Assembly (NCBI GenBank): GCA_001770355.1
Contig: MEQV01000142.1
Span: forward strand, 452-6,187
Reading direction: 5' to 3'
Length of the DNA: 5,736 bases
Source of the DNA: Betaproteobacteria bacterium RIFCSPLOWO2_02_FULL_62_17
GTDB lineage: Bacteria > Pseudomonadota > Gammaproteobacteria > Burkholderiales > SG8-39
Shown: piece after piece, positions 1 to 5,736 of the stretch
How the letters are laid out: every line of letters starts with the position of its first letter
Numbering within the stretch: the first letter of the stretch is position 1
The notes under the pieces: model-generated
Told to the model about the DNA's origin: nothing
What the model saw: the letters and a program-made list of their open reading frames with translations, nothing else
Databases searched by the model: none
Position numbers and translations under genes: made by a program

Positions 1-986
1 ATCTGCCCGCCGCCGGTATTGAGCGGCAGGTTGCCTTTGTAGGAAAGATCGTTGTCGCGGATGAAGTCGCAGCCCTGCCCTTGTTTGCAGAAACCGAAGT
101 TTTCATACTGCAGCATGATGGCGATGATGAAATCGTCATAGGGGTGGAACGAAGCGACATCCTTGATGCCGATGCCGGCCTGTTTCAGCGCCTTTTCCCC
201 GGCGGCCTTATGGCCGCTCAAAGTCGGATCCACCAGATTCATCGCGCCGCCGTAATTGGTGCGCTCGGCATAGCCGATCGGAATGACGGTCTTTTGCAGC
301 CCTTTCTTTTTTGCCATGGCCTTGCTCATCATGATGAGGCCGGAGGCACCGTCGGCGGGCATCACGCAGTCGAGCAGACGGATAGGATCGGCGATCATGC
401 GCGAATTCATGTAGTCGTCGATGGTGATGGGCTTGCGCAGCTTTTCACAGGCGTTCTCGTTCAGCACCGCATGGTCGCGCTGCGTCACCGCGAGCTTGCC
501 CAGCATTTCGTAATCCAGCCCGAACATCGCCTCGTAGCGCTTGGACAACAGGCCGAAGGCGCCCGGCGGCCCCATCAGGCCGTAGGGTTCGATCCATTCG
601 CGGCGATAGCTGCGCTCAACCGAATTGTTTTCGCGCCGGCCGGTATCGGCAAACAGCAGGAAAGCGGTATTGCAAAGGCCCGCATCGATGGCCGCCGCGG
701 CGCGTGCCACGGATCCGGCCGCGGAGCAGCCGCCGATATGCACTTGCTCGCAGAAATCGACTTCGAGCCCCAGCTGATCGGCCGTGGTCTGCGCCCAGAA
801 CACGTTGCCGGCCCCGGTGCTGGTGAGCCCGGCGAGCACCAGGCCGTCGATCTCGGCCTTGTCGATGCCGGTTTTTTCCAGCAGCGACTCCATAATCTCG
901 GCATCCAGTTCCCAGACATCGCGGTCGCTCCTCTCCATCACCTTTAATTCGGCGTAGGCCACGATGGCCGAATCGCGCAGACTCAT
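1..986 (-). CDS. Thiolase-superfamily protein (lipid-transfer / acetyl-CoA acetyltransferase-like), 3' end beyond window
   Basis: Partial gene: 328 residues from the ATG at 984-986 to the left edge, with no stop. The family is usually about 380-400 residues, so roughly 55-70 are missing. The N-terminus (MSLRDSAIVAYAE) and the GIDKAEIDGLVLAG stretch near residues 40-53 are typical of thiolase-like lipid-transfer proteins. A cysteine at residue 87 in HIGGCSAAGSVARAAAAI sits where thiolases carry the acyl-accepting nucleophile. DGASGLIMMS (212-221) is the usual DGAAA-type segment. HPYDDF (281-286), GFC (298-300) and the NTGGGQ (323-328) that ends the window match the C-terminal half of this subgroup, which has GGQ-type sequence where classical thiolases have a GGxxxxGHP motif. 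Members take part in CoA-ester chemistry (beta-ketothiolases, steroid side-chain aldolases), often with a small DUF35 zinc/OB-fold partner. The start is fixed by AAAGGAG seven bases upstream. Substrate and reaction cannot be assigned from this sequence. Family call is sure; function is open. Confidence 0.9.
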   Translation of the reverse strand, partial: MSLRDSAIVAYAELKVMERSDRDVWELDAEIMESLLEKTGIDKAEIDGLVLAGLTSTGAGNVFWAQTTADQLGLEVDFCEQVHIGGCSAAGSVARAAAAIDAGLCNTAFLLFADTGRRENNSVERSYRREWIEPYGLMGPPGAFGLLSKRYEAMFGLDYEMLGKLAVTQRDHAVLNENACEKLRKPITIDDYMNSRMIADPIRLLDCVMPADGASGLIMMSKAMAKKKGLQKTVIPIGYAERTNYGGAMNLVDPTLSGHKAAGEKALKQAGIGIKDVASFHPYDDFIIAIMLQYENFGFCKQGQGCDFIRDNDLSYKGNLPLNTGGGQ

Positions 987-993
987 TTTTCGT

Positions 994-1000
994 CTCCTTT
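994..1000 (-). promoter_or_regulatory. Ribosome binding site of the thiolase-like gene
   Basis: On the minus strand the bases read AAAGGAG, seven nucleotides before the ATG at 984-986. This near-perfect Shine-Dalgarno sequence decides the start codon and indicates strong translation initiation. Confidence 0.8.
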
Positions 1001-1034
1001 GCAAATATCCAACCAGGTACCTAGCCAAGCAATG

Positions 1035-1048
1035 GGTGATGAATCACC
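1035..1048. promoter_or_regulatory. Perfect inverted repeat GGTGAT-GA-ATCACC, possible operator
   Basis: Two perfect 6-base half-sites are separated by two bases, about 50 bases upstream of the thiolase-like start codon. The size, symmetry and place suit a dimeric repressor or activator site controlling that gene. It is not a good FNR box, which would be TTGAT-N4-ATCAA. No regulator gene is present in the window, and a 14-base palindrome can arise by chance, so this is a suggestion only. Confidence 0.3.
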
Positions 1049-1117
1049 GCAGCGCGCGGCAGCGCATAATCTTCAATCTTGGAAGCGCGGCGCGCACGCG
1101 GGAATGAAGAACAATCC

Positions 1118-1153
1118 GCCGCTTCAAGCAGCGGCCCCGTAGTATAACGGGGC
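1118..1153 (-). terminator. Two adjoining hairpins after the formate dehydrogenase operon, probable weak terminator
   Basis: Twenty-three bases after the stop of the DsrE-like gene, the minus strand can form a hairpin with a perfect 7-bp stem GCCCCGT/ACGGGGC and 6-base loop (1153-1134). It is followed at once by a second hairpin with a perfect 6-bp stem GCCGCT/AGCGGC and 6-base loop (1135-1118); the two share bases 1134-1135. The bases after the second stem (1117 downward) read GGATTGTTCTTCATT, which is T-rich but not a clean T run. The position between two same-strand transcription units supports an intrinsic terminator of modest strength. The first loop contains TATACT, which could instead be a -10 element for the thiolase-like gene, although no convincing -35 lies 16-18 bases upstream. 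Confidence 0.4.
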
Positions 1154-1176
1154 AGCGAAAATTTCCGCCGGCAGGC

Positions 1177-1554
1177 CTAATAAATCAGCGTTGCCCACTC
1201 CCGGTCCAGTGTGCGGCCGATGAAAGCCGCGGCCCCGCCAACCGCGCAGACCTCTTCAATCAGATCGGCCCGCGCCAGGTCATGCTCTTGCATGGCTTCG
1301 CTGCAGGCGAAAAATCTTGCTCCGTGCTCGGCGGCGTGGCGCATGAAGCCGTAAACGGATTCACGGCCGCGCGGGCCGGAAGGCAGCGCCGCGGCCACGC
1401 CCCGGCGCAGCAGGTTTATGGATCGCCCGGTGAAATAGATTTCCACCTCGGTATCCATCGCCGCCGCCGCCGCGGCATGGAAAAACGGCGTGCTGCAAAG
1501 ATGCGGCTGGTCCGCATCGGCCGCCCACAGCAGGATCGCGAGATGCTTTTTCAT
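1177..1554 (-). CDS. DsrE-like small protein
   Basis: A 125-residue protein starting MKKHLAILLW. It has the features of the DsrE/YchN-like fold: a hydrophobic first beta strand (residues 4-10), an alanine-rich helix ending in AAAMD, a second strand EVEIYFTGRSINLL (36-49), and FFACSEAMQEHDL (81-93), where Cys84 occupies the place of the conserved cysteine that carries persulfide in sulfur-relay relatives. Other cysteines are Cys20 and Cys103. Homologues include DsrE, TusD and many uncharacterised proteins, so sulfur transfer is possible but not shown. The ATG overlaps the stop of the upstream H-like gene by four bases (ATGA, 1551-1554), which implies translational coupling and a shared function. 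A longer in-frame reading upstream runs inside the H-like gene and I rejected it because MKKHLAILL begins exactly where the family does. It is the last gene before the putative terminator. Confidence 0.8.
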   Translation of the reverse strand: MKKHLAILLWAADADQPHLCSTPFFHAAAAAAMDTEVEIYFTGRSINLLRRGVAAALPSGPRGRESVYGFMRHAAEHGARFFACSEAMQEHDLARADLIEEVCAVGGAAAFIGRTLDREWATLIY

Positions 1555-1988
1555 CGCACCTGCCTGCCGGTGAAATTCTCCAGATCCATGGCCTGCTCGA
1601 AGGCCGCAGGGATGGCCGCGCCCGAAACCAGGTCTGCGGACTTCCACTCGTCCACGCCAAGGCGCAACAGCCAGCCGCCCTGATAAGGGTCAGTGCTGAT
1701 AAGGGCCGGATCGGCAACTGCGGCCGCGTTGTGCGCGAGGATGGTGGCTTTGACGGGACTGCGCACCGAGACCATGGTCTTTGACAGTTCAAGCAAACCC
1801 ACCGCCCTGCCCGCCTCCACCTGGGTGCCGGACGGTTTGGGCAGGAAGGCGACGAACTCCACCGCCAGGGCGACGCCGAAGGAAGTCGCGCCCAGCAACA
1901 GGACTCCGGGCGCCTCTTCTTTCAGCCAGACGTTGATATCCGCATGGTAGTAGCGGTCCTCGGGAAAATCACAACCGCGAACGATCAT
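1551..1988 (-). CDS. Glycine cleavage H-like (lipoyl-carrier) protein
   Basis: A 145-residue protein starting MIVRGCDFPEDRYYHADINVWL. The order of features matches GcvH: an N-terminal D-x-x-Y-Y-H...N-x-W segment (residues 9-21), a GATSFGVALA stretch (33-42) in place of the GIT-x-x-A motif, LELSKTMVSVRSPV (66-79) aligned with the ESVKA-x-S...APV lipoylation loop, and N-x-x-x...STDPYQGGWLLRL (98-110), the very typical DPY-x-x-GWL ending. Lys70 therefore falls on the lipoylated lysine. GcvH shuttles aminomethyl groups; related LbpA-type proteins act in sulfur oxidation with the sHdr complex. No gcvT, gcvP or lipoate ligase gene is visible here, so a role in glycine cleavage is doubtful. The gene starts 25 bases after fdhE with a weak AGGG site; an in-frame start further up (2060) would overlap fdhE and add residues unlike the family. 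A lipoylated partner in formate dehydrogenase maturation or in sulfur relay is my inference. Confidence 0.82.
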   Translation of the reverse strand: MIVRGCDFPEDRYYHADINVWLKEEAPGVLLLGATSFGVALAVEFVAFLPKPSGTQVEAGRAVGLLELSKTMVSVRSPVKATILAHNAAAVADPALISTDPYQGGWLLRLGVDEWKSADLVSGAAIPAAFEQAMDLENFTGRQVR

Positions 1989-2013
1989 TGCCGGCCCTGT
2001 GCGGCGCGAGGCT

Positions 2014-2937
2014 TCAGTTTCGGCCCGGGACAAACAGCAGGTTCGGGCTGGCGCGCTCATAGCCCGACTCGTCCATCAGGATGTCCAGCGCTAGCGTAGC
2101 CAGGTCGTCCGCGACCGGATCGGCGAGCGGGTCCTGTTCCCGGTTCATTATTTTCAGATAGCCCCGGCAATTTTCACAGGCTTCGGCCTTTATCGCCTCG
2201 TTACCGCCTTCGATGTGAAAATAGGCAACTTTGTCGCGCACGTCGCACTGGCTGCATTGGCCTCGGGCCAGGTGCCAATCGGTGCCGCACAGCGTGCAGG
2301 CAAGGTAGCGCGATCCCGGCACGGGAACATCGATGCGCAGCACACTTGCCACCGGGGGCGAACCGCAGACCGGGCAGATGCCGGGAATGTCGAGCTTTTT
2401 GAACGAGCTGATGCCGTAGGCGGCCGCGCGCTTGAACCAGTGCACCTGCAGCGCCGCGCCGAGAAACGGGACGGCCACAGGGTTGAGTTCAGGATAGTTG
2501 AAAGCGAGCAGGCGATCGGCCATGGCATCGAGCCGTTGCGCCGATGCGGCCGTCAGTTCGCGCAGCACCGGCTGCGCCGACGGCGGCGCGGCGTCCGACA
2601 CGCCATGGATAATGCCGGTCAGGGCGGCGCGCCAGGCGCCATCGCGAGCCGCGTCCTTGGCGAGCGGCGGCAAACCGTGCCGATGGCACAACTCCAGCCG
2701 CGCAGGATCGGAACCGGCCACTGGGGGATGCGCCGCCAGGGCCTGCTGCTGTGCCCGCGCCAGGCGCTCCATCAGCGCAAGGAACGGCGCATCGGCATGA
2801 CCGGCCGCCGCCAGGGCACCGAAGCGGGCCGCCCGATCGGAAAAAAAACTGCCCGGGTCGGGCAGGTGCAAGGCCGGCGGTTCGCCGGCGCCACCCAGGA
2901 TCTCCCCTTGCGGAACGATCCGGATGGCGGGTTTCAA
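2014..2937 (-). CDS. fdhE: Formate dehydrogenase accessory protein FdhE
   Basis: A 307-residue cytoplasmic protein required for assembly of active respiratory formate dehydrogenase; E. coli FdhE is of nearly the same length and interacts with the catalytic subunit before export. The start RIVPQGEI (residues 6-13) matches the RIIPQDEL start of E. coli FdhE. The middle is helical and alanine-rich. The C-terminal half has four CxxC pairs (Cys188/191, 214/217, 228/231, 254/257) in the rubredoxin-like metal-binding layout, followed by the conserved AVADDLATLALD and a GYERASPN-LLFVPG ending. The start codon is TTG (2935-2937), since no ATG or GTG lies between the gamma-subunit stop and the conserved N-terminus. 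The only Shine-Dalgarno (AAGGGGG, 2951-2957) overlaps that stop and stands 13 bases away, longer than usual, so translation may be kept low. It lies 18 bases after the gamma-subunit gene, inside the same operon. Confidence 0.95.
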   Translation of the reverse strand: MKPAIRIVPQGEILGGAGEPPALHLPDPGSFFSDRAARFGALAAAGHADAPFLALMERLARAQQQALAAHPPVAGSDPARLELCHRHGLPPLAKDAARDGAWRAALTGIIHGVSDAAPPSAQPVLRELTAASAQRLDAMADRLLAFNYPELNPVAVPFLGAALQVHWFKRAAAYGISSFKKLDIPGICPVCGSPPVASVLRIDVPVPGSRYLACTLCGTDWHLARGQCSQCDVRDKVAYFHIEGGNEAIKAEACENCRGYLKIMNREQDPLADPVADDLATLALDILMDESGYERASPNLLFVPGRN

Positions 2938-2950
2938 TTCGGCGATACGA

Positions 2951-2957
2951 CCCCCTT
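2951..2957 (-). promoter_or_regulatory. Distant ribosome binding site of fdhE
   Basis: The minus strand reads AAGGGGG, overlapping the TAA stop of the gamma-subunit gene and 13 bases before the TTG start of fdhE. The long spacing together with a TTG start suggests weak initiation, fitting an assembly factor needed in smaller amounts than the enzyme. An ATC codon closer to this site is a less likely start. Confidence 0.5.
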
Positions 2958-3579
2958 ACTTGCCGGTGACTTCGCGGTACCAGGCGCGGTGGTGAGCTTT
3001 GGCCCAGTTCGCCGTAACGGTGCCCCGGACCATCGCCTGCAAGCTGCCCTTCACCCAGATGGCCGAATAGATGTGAACAATGATGCCCGTGATCAGCACG
3101 AACGCCGCCAGCGCATGTACAAGAACCGAGATGCGAATGAGCCAGATCGGAAACTGCTCCGCAAGATACGGCCGCCACATCACCAGACCCGTCGCAAGCA
3201 TCAGCCACAGACAGACCACGATGGTCCAGAAAAGATACTTCTGAGCCGCGTTGTACTTGCCCACTTCTGGCAAGCCTTCGTCGCGGTTCATGATCACATC
3301 GCGAACGCGCTGCATCCATTTTCGATCGGCATCGTTTATGCGGTTGAGATTCCAGAACCGCGCCATGATGACAAAGAAGAACGCAAACATTAGCACGCCA
3401 ACGAACGGATGCAGGATCCGGCTCCAGGGTCCGCCACCCAGCACCGCGGAGAGGAAATAAAACGACGGATGGAACAGCGCCAAACCGGAACAAGCCGCCA
3501 GGACGAAACAAACGGCCACGATCCAGTGATTGCCGCGCTCGTTCGGCGTATAGCGTTGAACCATGTTGGATTCGCTCAT
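2956..3579 (-). CDS. fdnI: Formate dehydrogenase gamma subunit (cytochrome b)
   Basis: A 207-residue inner-membrane diheme cytochrome b that takes electrons from the beta subunit and reduces quinone. Four hydrophobic spans are visible at about residues 17-36, 54-74, 114-135 and 147-172. Histidines at 18, 57, 155 and 169 fall in the first, second and fourth spans, the positions I recall for the heme ligands of E. coli FdnI. The start MVQRYTPNERGNHWIVA and the loop RKWMQRVRD between spans two and three are typical of the FdnI/FdoI group. The ATG overlaps the TGA of the beta-subunit gene (3576-3579) and is preceded by AAGGAGG (3584-3590) four bases away, so translation is coupled to the beta subunit. 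The FdnI and FdoI isoenzymes cannot be told apart here, so the symbol stands for the family. No sign of damage. Confidence 0.95.
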   Translation of the reverse strand: MSESNMVQRYTPNERGNHWIVAVCFVLAACSGLALFHPSFYFLSAVLGGGPWSRILHPFVGVLMFAFFFVIMARFWNLNRINDADRKWMQRVRDVIMNRDEGLPEVGKYNAAQKYLFWTIVVCLWLMLATGLVMWRPYLAEQFPIWLIRISVLVHALAAFVLITGIIVHIYSAIWVKGSLQAMVRGTVTANWAKAHHRAWYREVTGK

Positions 3580-4460
3580 ACCGCCTCCTTCTCGCTGTCT
3601 GACCTGTCTTTATCGGCCTCGTCGACTTCCTTGGGCCCGACGGTAACGTAATGAAGAAAACCGCCGAACACCGCCAGACCCATCACCGCCGCCGCAATCG
3701 GCTTGGTGACGCCTTTCCAGAACGACACCATCGGGCTGACCTCGGGATTCCTGGGCAACCCCTCCAGTTCGGGCTTGTCGGCGTGCTTCAACACATACAT
3801 GACATGCGTGCCGCCTACGCCCTGCGGGTCGTATACACCGGCGTCCTTGAAGCCGCGTTCCTTCAATTCGCCAACGCGCTTTTCGGCGTAGCCCTTCATG
3901 TCTGTCTTGGTGCCGAAACCGATCGCGCCGGTCGGGCAGGCCTTGGCGCACGCCGGGGCCTGGCCCACCGCGACCCGGTCCGAACACAAGGTGCATTTGT
4001 AGGCCTTGTTGTCCTTTTTGGAAATCCGCGGCACATCGAACGGGCAACCGGCCACGCAATAGCCGCAGCCGATGCAGTTCTCCGAGACGAAATCCACGAT
4101 GCCGTTGGAATACTTGACGATGGCGCCCGGCGCCGGACAAGCGGTCAAGCACCCCGGATCGTCGCAATGCATGCAGCCATCCTTGCGGATCAGCCACTCC
4201 AGGTGGTTCGGTTCGGTTTCCACCTCGAAAAACCGCATGACTGTCCACGAATTGGACGTCAGATCGTTCGGATTGTCGTACACACCGACGTTCGTGCCGA
4301 TCTCGTCGCGCAGATCGTTCCAGTTCATGCAGGCGACCTGGCAGGCCTTGCAGCCGATGCATTTCGATTCATCGATAAGCTTGGCGATTTCCGCGGTCTG
4401 GCGTACTCCCGGCGAAGGAGTGGTCGTTGCCGAACGCGCCGTAATGTCCAGTGCTGACAT
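3576..4460 (-). CDS. fdxH: Formate dehydrogenase iron-sulfur beta subunit
   Basis: A 294-residue protein, the same length as E. coli FdnH. It carries four [4Fe-4S] clusters that lead electrons from the catalytic subunit to the cytochrome b subunit. The sixteen ligand cysteines are all present, in four groups: 34/37/40/44, 96/99/104/108, 129/132/135/139 and 156/159/171/175. A single membrane helix at about residues 254-273 (KPIAAAVMGLAVFGGFLHYV) anchors it, followed by an acidic and basic tail, as in FdnH. It has no signal peptide of its own, which fits export together with the Tat-dependent alpha subunit. The start is 8 bases after the alpha-subunit stop. The ribosome binding site AGGAGG (4465-4470) overlaps that TAG stop, and the spacing to ATG is four bases. 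Confidence 0.97.
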   Translation of the reverse strand: MSALDITARSATTTPSPGVRQTAEIAKLIDESKCIGCKACQVACMNWNDLRDEIGTNVGVYDNPNDLTSNSWTVMRFFEVETEPNHLEWLIRKDGCMHCDDPGCLTACPAPGAIVKYSNGIVDFVSENCIGCGYCVAGCPFDVPRISKKDNKAYKCTLCSDRVAVGQAPACAKACPTGAIGFGTKTDMKGYAEKRVGELKERGFKDAGVYDPQGVGGTHVMYVLKHADKPELEGLPRNPEVSPMVSFWKGVTKPIAAAVMGLAVFGGFLHYVTVGPKEVDEADKDRSDSEKEAV

Positions 4461-4468
4461 GACCCCTC

Positions 4469-5736
4469 CTATACTTTTTCGATGTTGACGAGGAACGCCT
4501 TGAACTCCGGCGTCTGCGAATTGGCGTCACCCACGTAAGGCGTGAGCGCATTGGCGAGGTAGCCGTTTTGCGTAACTCCTTTGAATCCCCAGTGAATCGG
4601 AATGCCGACGGTGTGCACCTTCTTGCCGTTCACCTCCAGGGCGCGAATGCGCTTGGTGACCACGCAGGCCGCCTTGATTTCGCCGCGGTTGGATTTCACC
4701 TTCACCATCTGCCCGTTTTTGATGCCTTTTTCCTTGGCCAGTTCCTCGCCGATTTCCACGAACGCTGCGGGCTGCACGATGGCGTTCGAGCGCGCGTGCT
4801 TGGTCCAGAAGTGGTGGTGCTCGGTCAAGCGGTAAGTGGTCGCCGCATAGGGAAACTCGGCCGCTTTTCCGAAGGCCTCAAGATCGCCCTTGTAGACCCG
4901 CGCGGCGGGATTGCTGATCGCCTTGGGATTGTTCGGGCACATCAGGTTGACGCCCACCGGATTCTCGAACGGCTCGTAATGCTCCGGGAACGGACCTTCG
5001 CTCATGCCGATCGCGTGCAGGCGGGCCACGCCTTCCGGATTCATGATGAACGCACCGACCTTTTCGCCGGGTGCCGCATCGGGCCGCATATCGGGAATAT
5101 CGGCACCGGTCCAGCGCGTGCCGTCCCACCGCAAGTAACTTCGCGAGCTGTCCCAGGGTTTGCCGTCGGCATCCGCCGAAGCCCGGTTATAAAGGATGCG
5201 GCGATTGGCCGGCCAGGAAAATCCCCAACCCGGATATACGCCCAGCCCCGAAGGATCTGAGGCATCGCGGCGCGCTGTCGCGTTACCGGCCGGCCCCCAG
5301 CAGCCGCTGTAAATCCAGTTGCCGCAGCTGGTGCTGCCATCGTCACGCAGCATGGCAAAGCCAGGCAACTGCGAGCCCGCCGGCACCAGCACTTTCTTGG
5401 GGTCCTTGGGATCGGTCACGTCCGCCAGGGCGCGCCCGTTGATTTCGCGCAATAACTCCTCGGGCGTCGGCGTATCGGCCTTGAGATAGGACCAGGCCAG
5501 ATTGAGCACGGGCTCGGGCAGCGTTCCACCATCCTTGCGGTACAGATCGCGCAGCTTCATGAACAGGCGCGCGATGATTTCAGAATCCACCTTGGCTTCG
5601 CCCGGCGGTTCTACCGCCCTTTCCTTCCAGTTGAGCAGGCGGCTGGAATTCGTGAACGAGCCGGTTTCCTCGGCGAAACAGCTGGTCGGAAGGCGGAATA
5701 CTTCGGTCTGAATTTTCGACGCATCCACATCGTTTA
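4469..5736 (-). CDS. fdnG: Formate dehydrogenase catalytic alpha subunit, C-terminal part
   Basis: Partial gene: the last 421 residues of a protein of about 1000 in the FdnG/FdoG family; the start lies beyond the right edge. The enzyme oxidises formate to CO2 at a molybdenum or tungsten bis-MGD centre and normally faces the periplasm. TEVFRLPTSCFAEETGSFTN near the right edge, DPSGLG, NRRILYNRASAD, EGPFPEHYEPFE, TTYRLTEHHHFWTKH and the ending VGIPIHWGF...VGDANSQTPEFKAFLVNIEKV match E. coli FdnG/FdoG nearly residue for residue. The part from about 4840 down to the stop is the molybdopterin-dinucleotide-binding domain. The twin-arginine signal, the N-terminal iron-sulfur cluster and the metal-ligand codon (selenocysteine or cysteine) are outside the window, so neither selenium dependence nor FdnG versus FdoG type can be decided. 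An internal GTG at 5726-5728 is inside conserved sequence and is not the start. Confidence 0.96.
   Translation of the reverse strand, partial: NDVDASKIQTEVFRLPTSCFAEETGSFTNSSRLLNWKERAVEPPGEAKVDSEIIARLFMKLRDLYRKDGGTLPEPVLNLAWSYLKADTPTPEELLREINGRALADVTDPKDPKKVLVPAGSQLPGFAMLRDDGSTSCGNWIYSGCWGPAGNATARRDASDPSGLGVYPGWGFSWPANRRILYNRASADADGKPWDSSRSYLRWDGTRWTGADIPDMRPDAAPGEKVGAFIMNPEGVARLHAIGMSEGPFPEHYEPFENPVGVNLMCPNNPKAISNPAARVYKGDLEAFGKAAEFPYAATTYRLTEHHHFWTKHARSNAIVQPAAFVEIGEELAKEKGIKNGQMVKVKSNRGEIKAACVVTKRIRALEVNGKKVHTVGIPIHWGFKGVTQNGYLANALTPYVGDANSQTPEFKAFLVNIEKV

Noticed and set aside
81..947. Plus-strand open frame of 288 codons
   Set aside because: It lies antisense to the thiolase-like gene, whose 328 residues match a known family. 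Its own translation is rich in His, Arg and Gly with no recognisable domain, as expected for a shadow frame in GC-rich DNA.
1010..1025. Short palindrome AGGTACCT near the thiolase-like start
   Set aside because: An 8-base palindrome is short enough to be chance, and it has no second copy nearby.
987..1040. Promoter for the thiolase-like gene made of TTGCTT and GATATT with 17-base spacing
   Set aside because: Transcription would start within the ribosome binding site, leaving no room for normal translation initiation, so it is unlikely to be the main promoter.
1555..1647. N-terminal extension of the DsrE-like protein to an upstream start at 1647
   Set aside because: The extra 31 residues lie within the H-like gene in another frame and look like shadow sequence, while the ATG at 1554 gives a family-like start and an ATGA overlap.
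2215..3393. Plus-strand open frame of 392 codons
   Set aside because: It is antisense across fdhE and the gamma-subunit gene and their junction, and shows no domain; it is a shadow of high third-position GC.
2489..3511. Minus-strand open frame of 340 codons overlapping fdhE and the gamma-subunit gene
   Set aside because: It is out of frame with both well-recognised genes and has a low-complexity Arg/Gly/Ala/Ser composition.
3651..4457. Plus-strand open frame of 268 codons
   Set aside because: It is exactly antisense to the beta subunit, whose sixteen cluster cysteines prove the coding strand.

Overview
This is a GC-rich window in which every supportable gene lies on the minus strand. The protein sequences point to a Gram-negative respiratory bacterium, probably of the Pseudomonadota. 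The respiratory formate dehydrogenase is very close to E. coli FdnGHI/FdoGHI along its whole visible length. The base composition and the linked thiolase suggest a beta-proteobacterial type, but that is an inference from impression and not a phylogenetic result.

Read in the direction of transcription (right to left), positions 5736 to 1177 form one tight cluster. It holds the C-terminal 421 residues of the molybdopterin-containing catalytic subunit of formate dehydrogenase (its start lies beyond the right edge), then the four-cluster iron-sulfur beta subunit, the cytochrome b gamma subunit, and the FdhE maturation/quality factor. Two small genes follow: a glycine-cleavage-H-like protein that keeps the lipoyl-lysine context, and a DsrE-like protein. 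Spacings are 8 nt, a 4-nt overlap, 18 nt, 25 nt and a 4-nt overlap, so one polycistronic mRNA is likely. Alpha, beta and gamma would form a membrane complex that oxidises formate on the periplasmic side and passes electrons through the iron-sulfur clusters and two b hemes to quinone. FdhE assists assembly. The role of the H-like/DsrE-like pair is unknown and is the most interesting part of the window.

Positions 987-1176 are non-coding. They hold two adjoining perfect hairpins (1118-1153), the second followed by a T-rich stretch on the minus strand, consistent with a weak terminator for the formate dehydrogenase operon. They also hold a perfect 6+6 palindrome (1035-1048) and a strong ribosome binding site (994-1000) for the next gene.

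Positions 1-986 hold the first 328 residues of a thiolase-superfamily protein of the lipid-transfer/acetyl-CoA acetyltransferase-like type, cut by the left edge. It is in the same orientation but appears to be a separate transcription unit, probably in CoA-ester (fatty-acid, steroid or aromatic) catabolism.

I see no rRNA, tRNA, CRISPR array, insertion sequence or phage gene. The long plus-strand reading frames are antisense shadows of the minus-strand genes.
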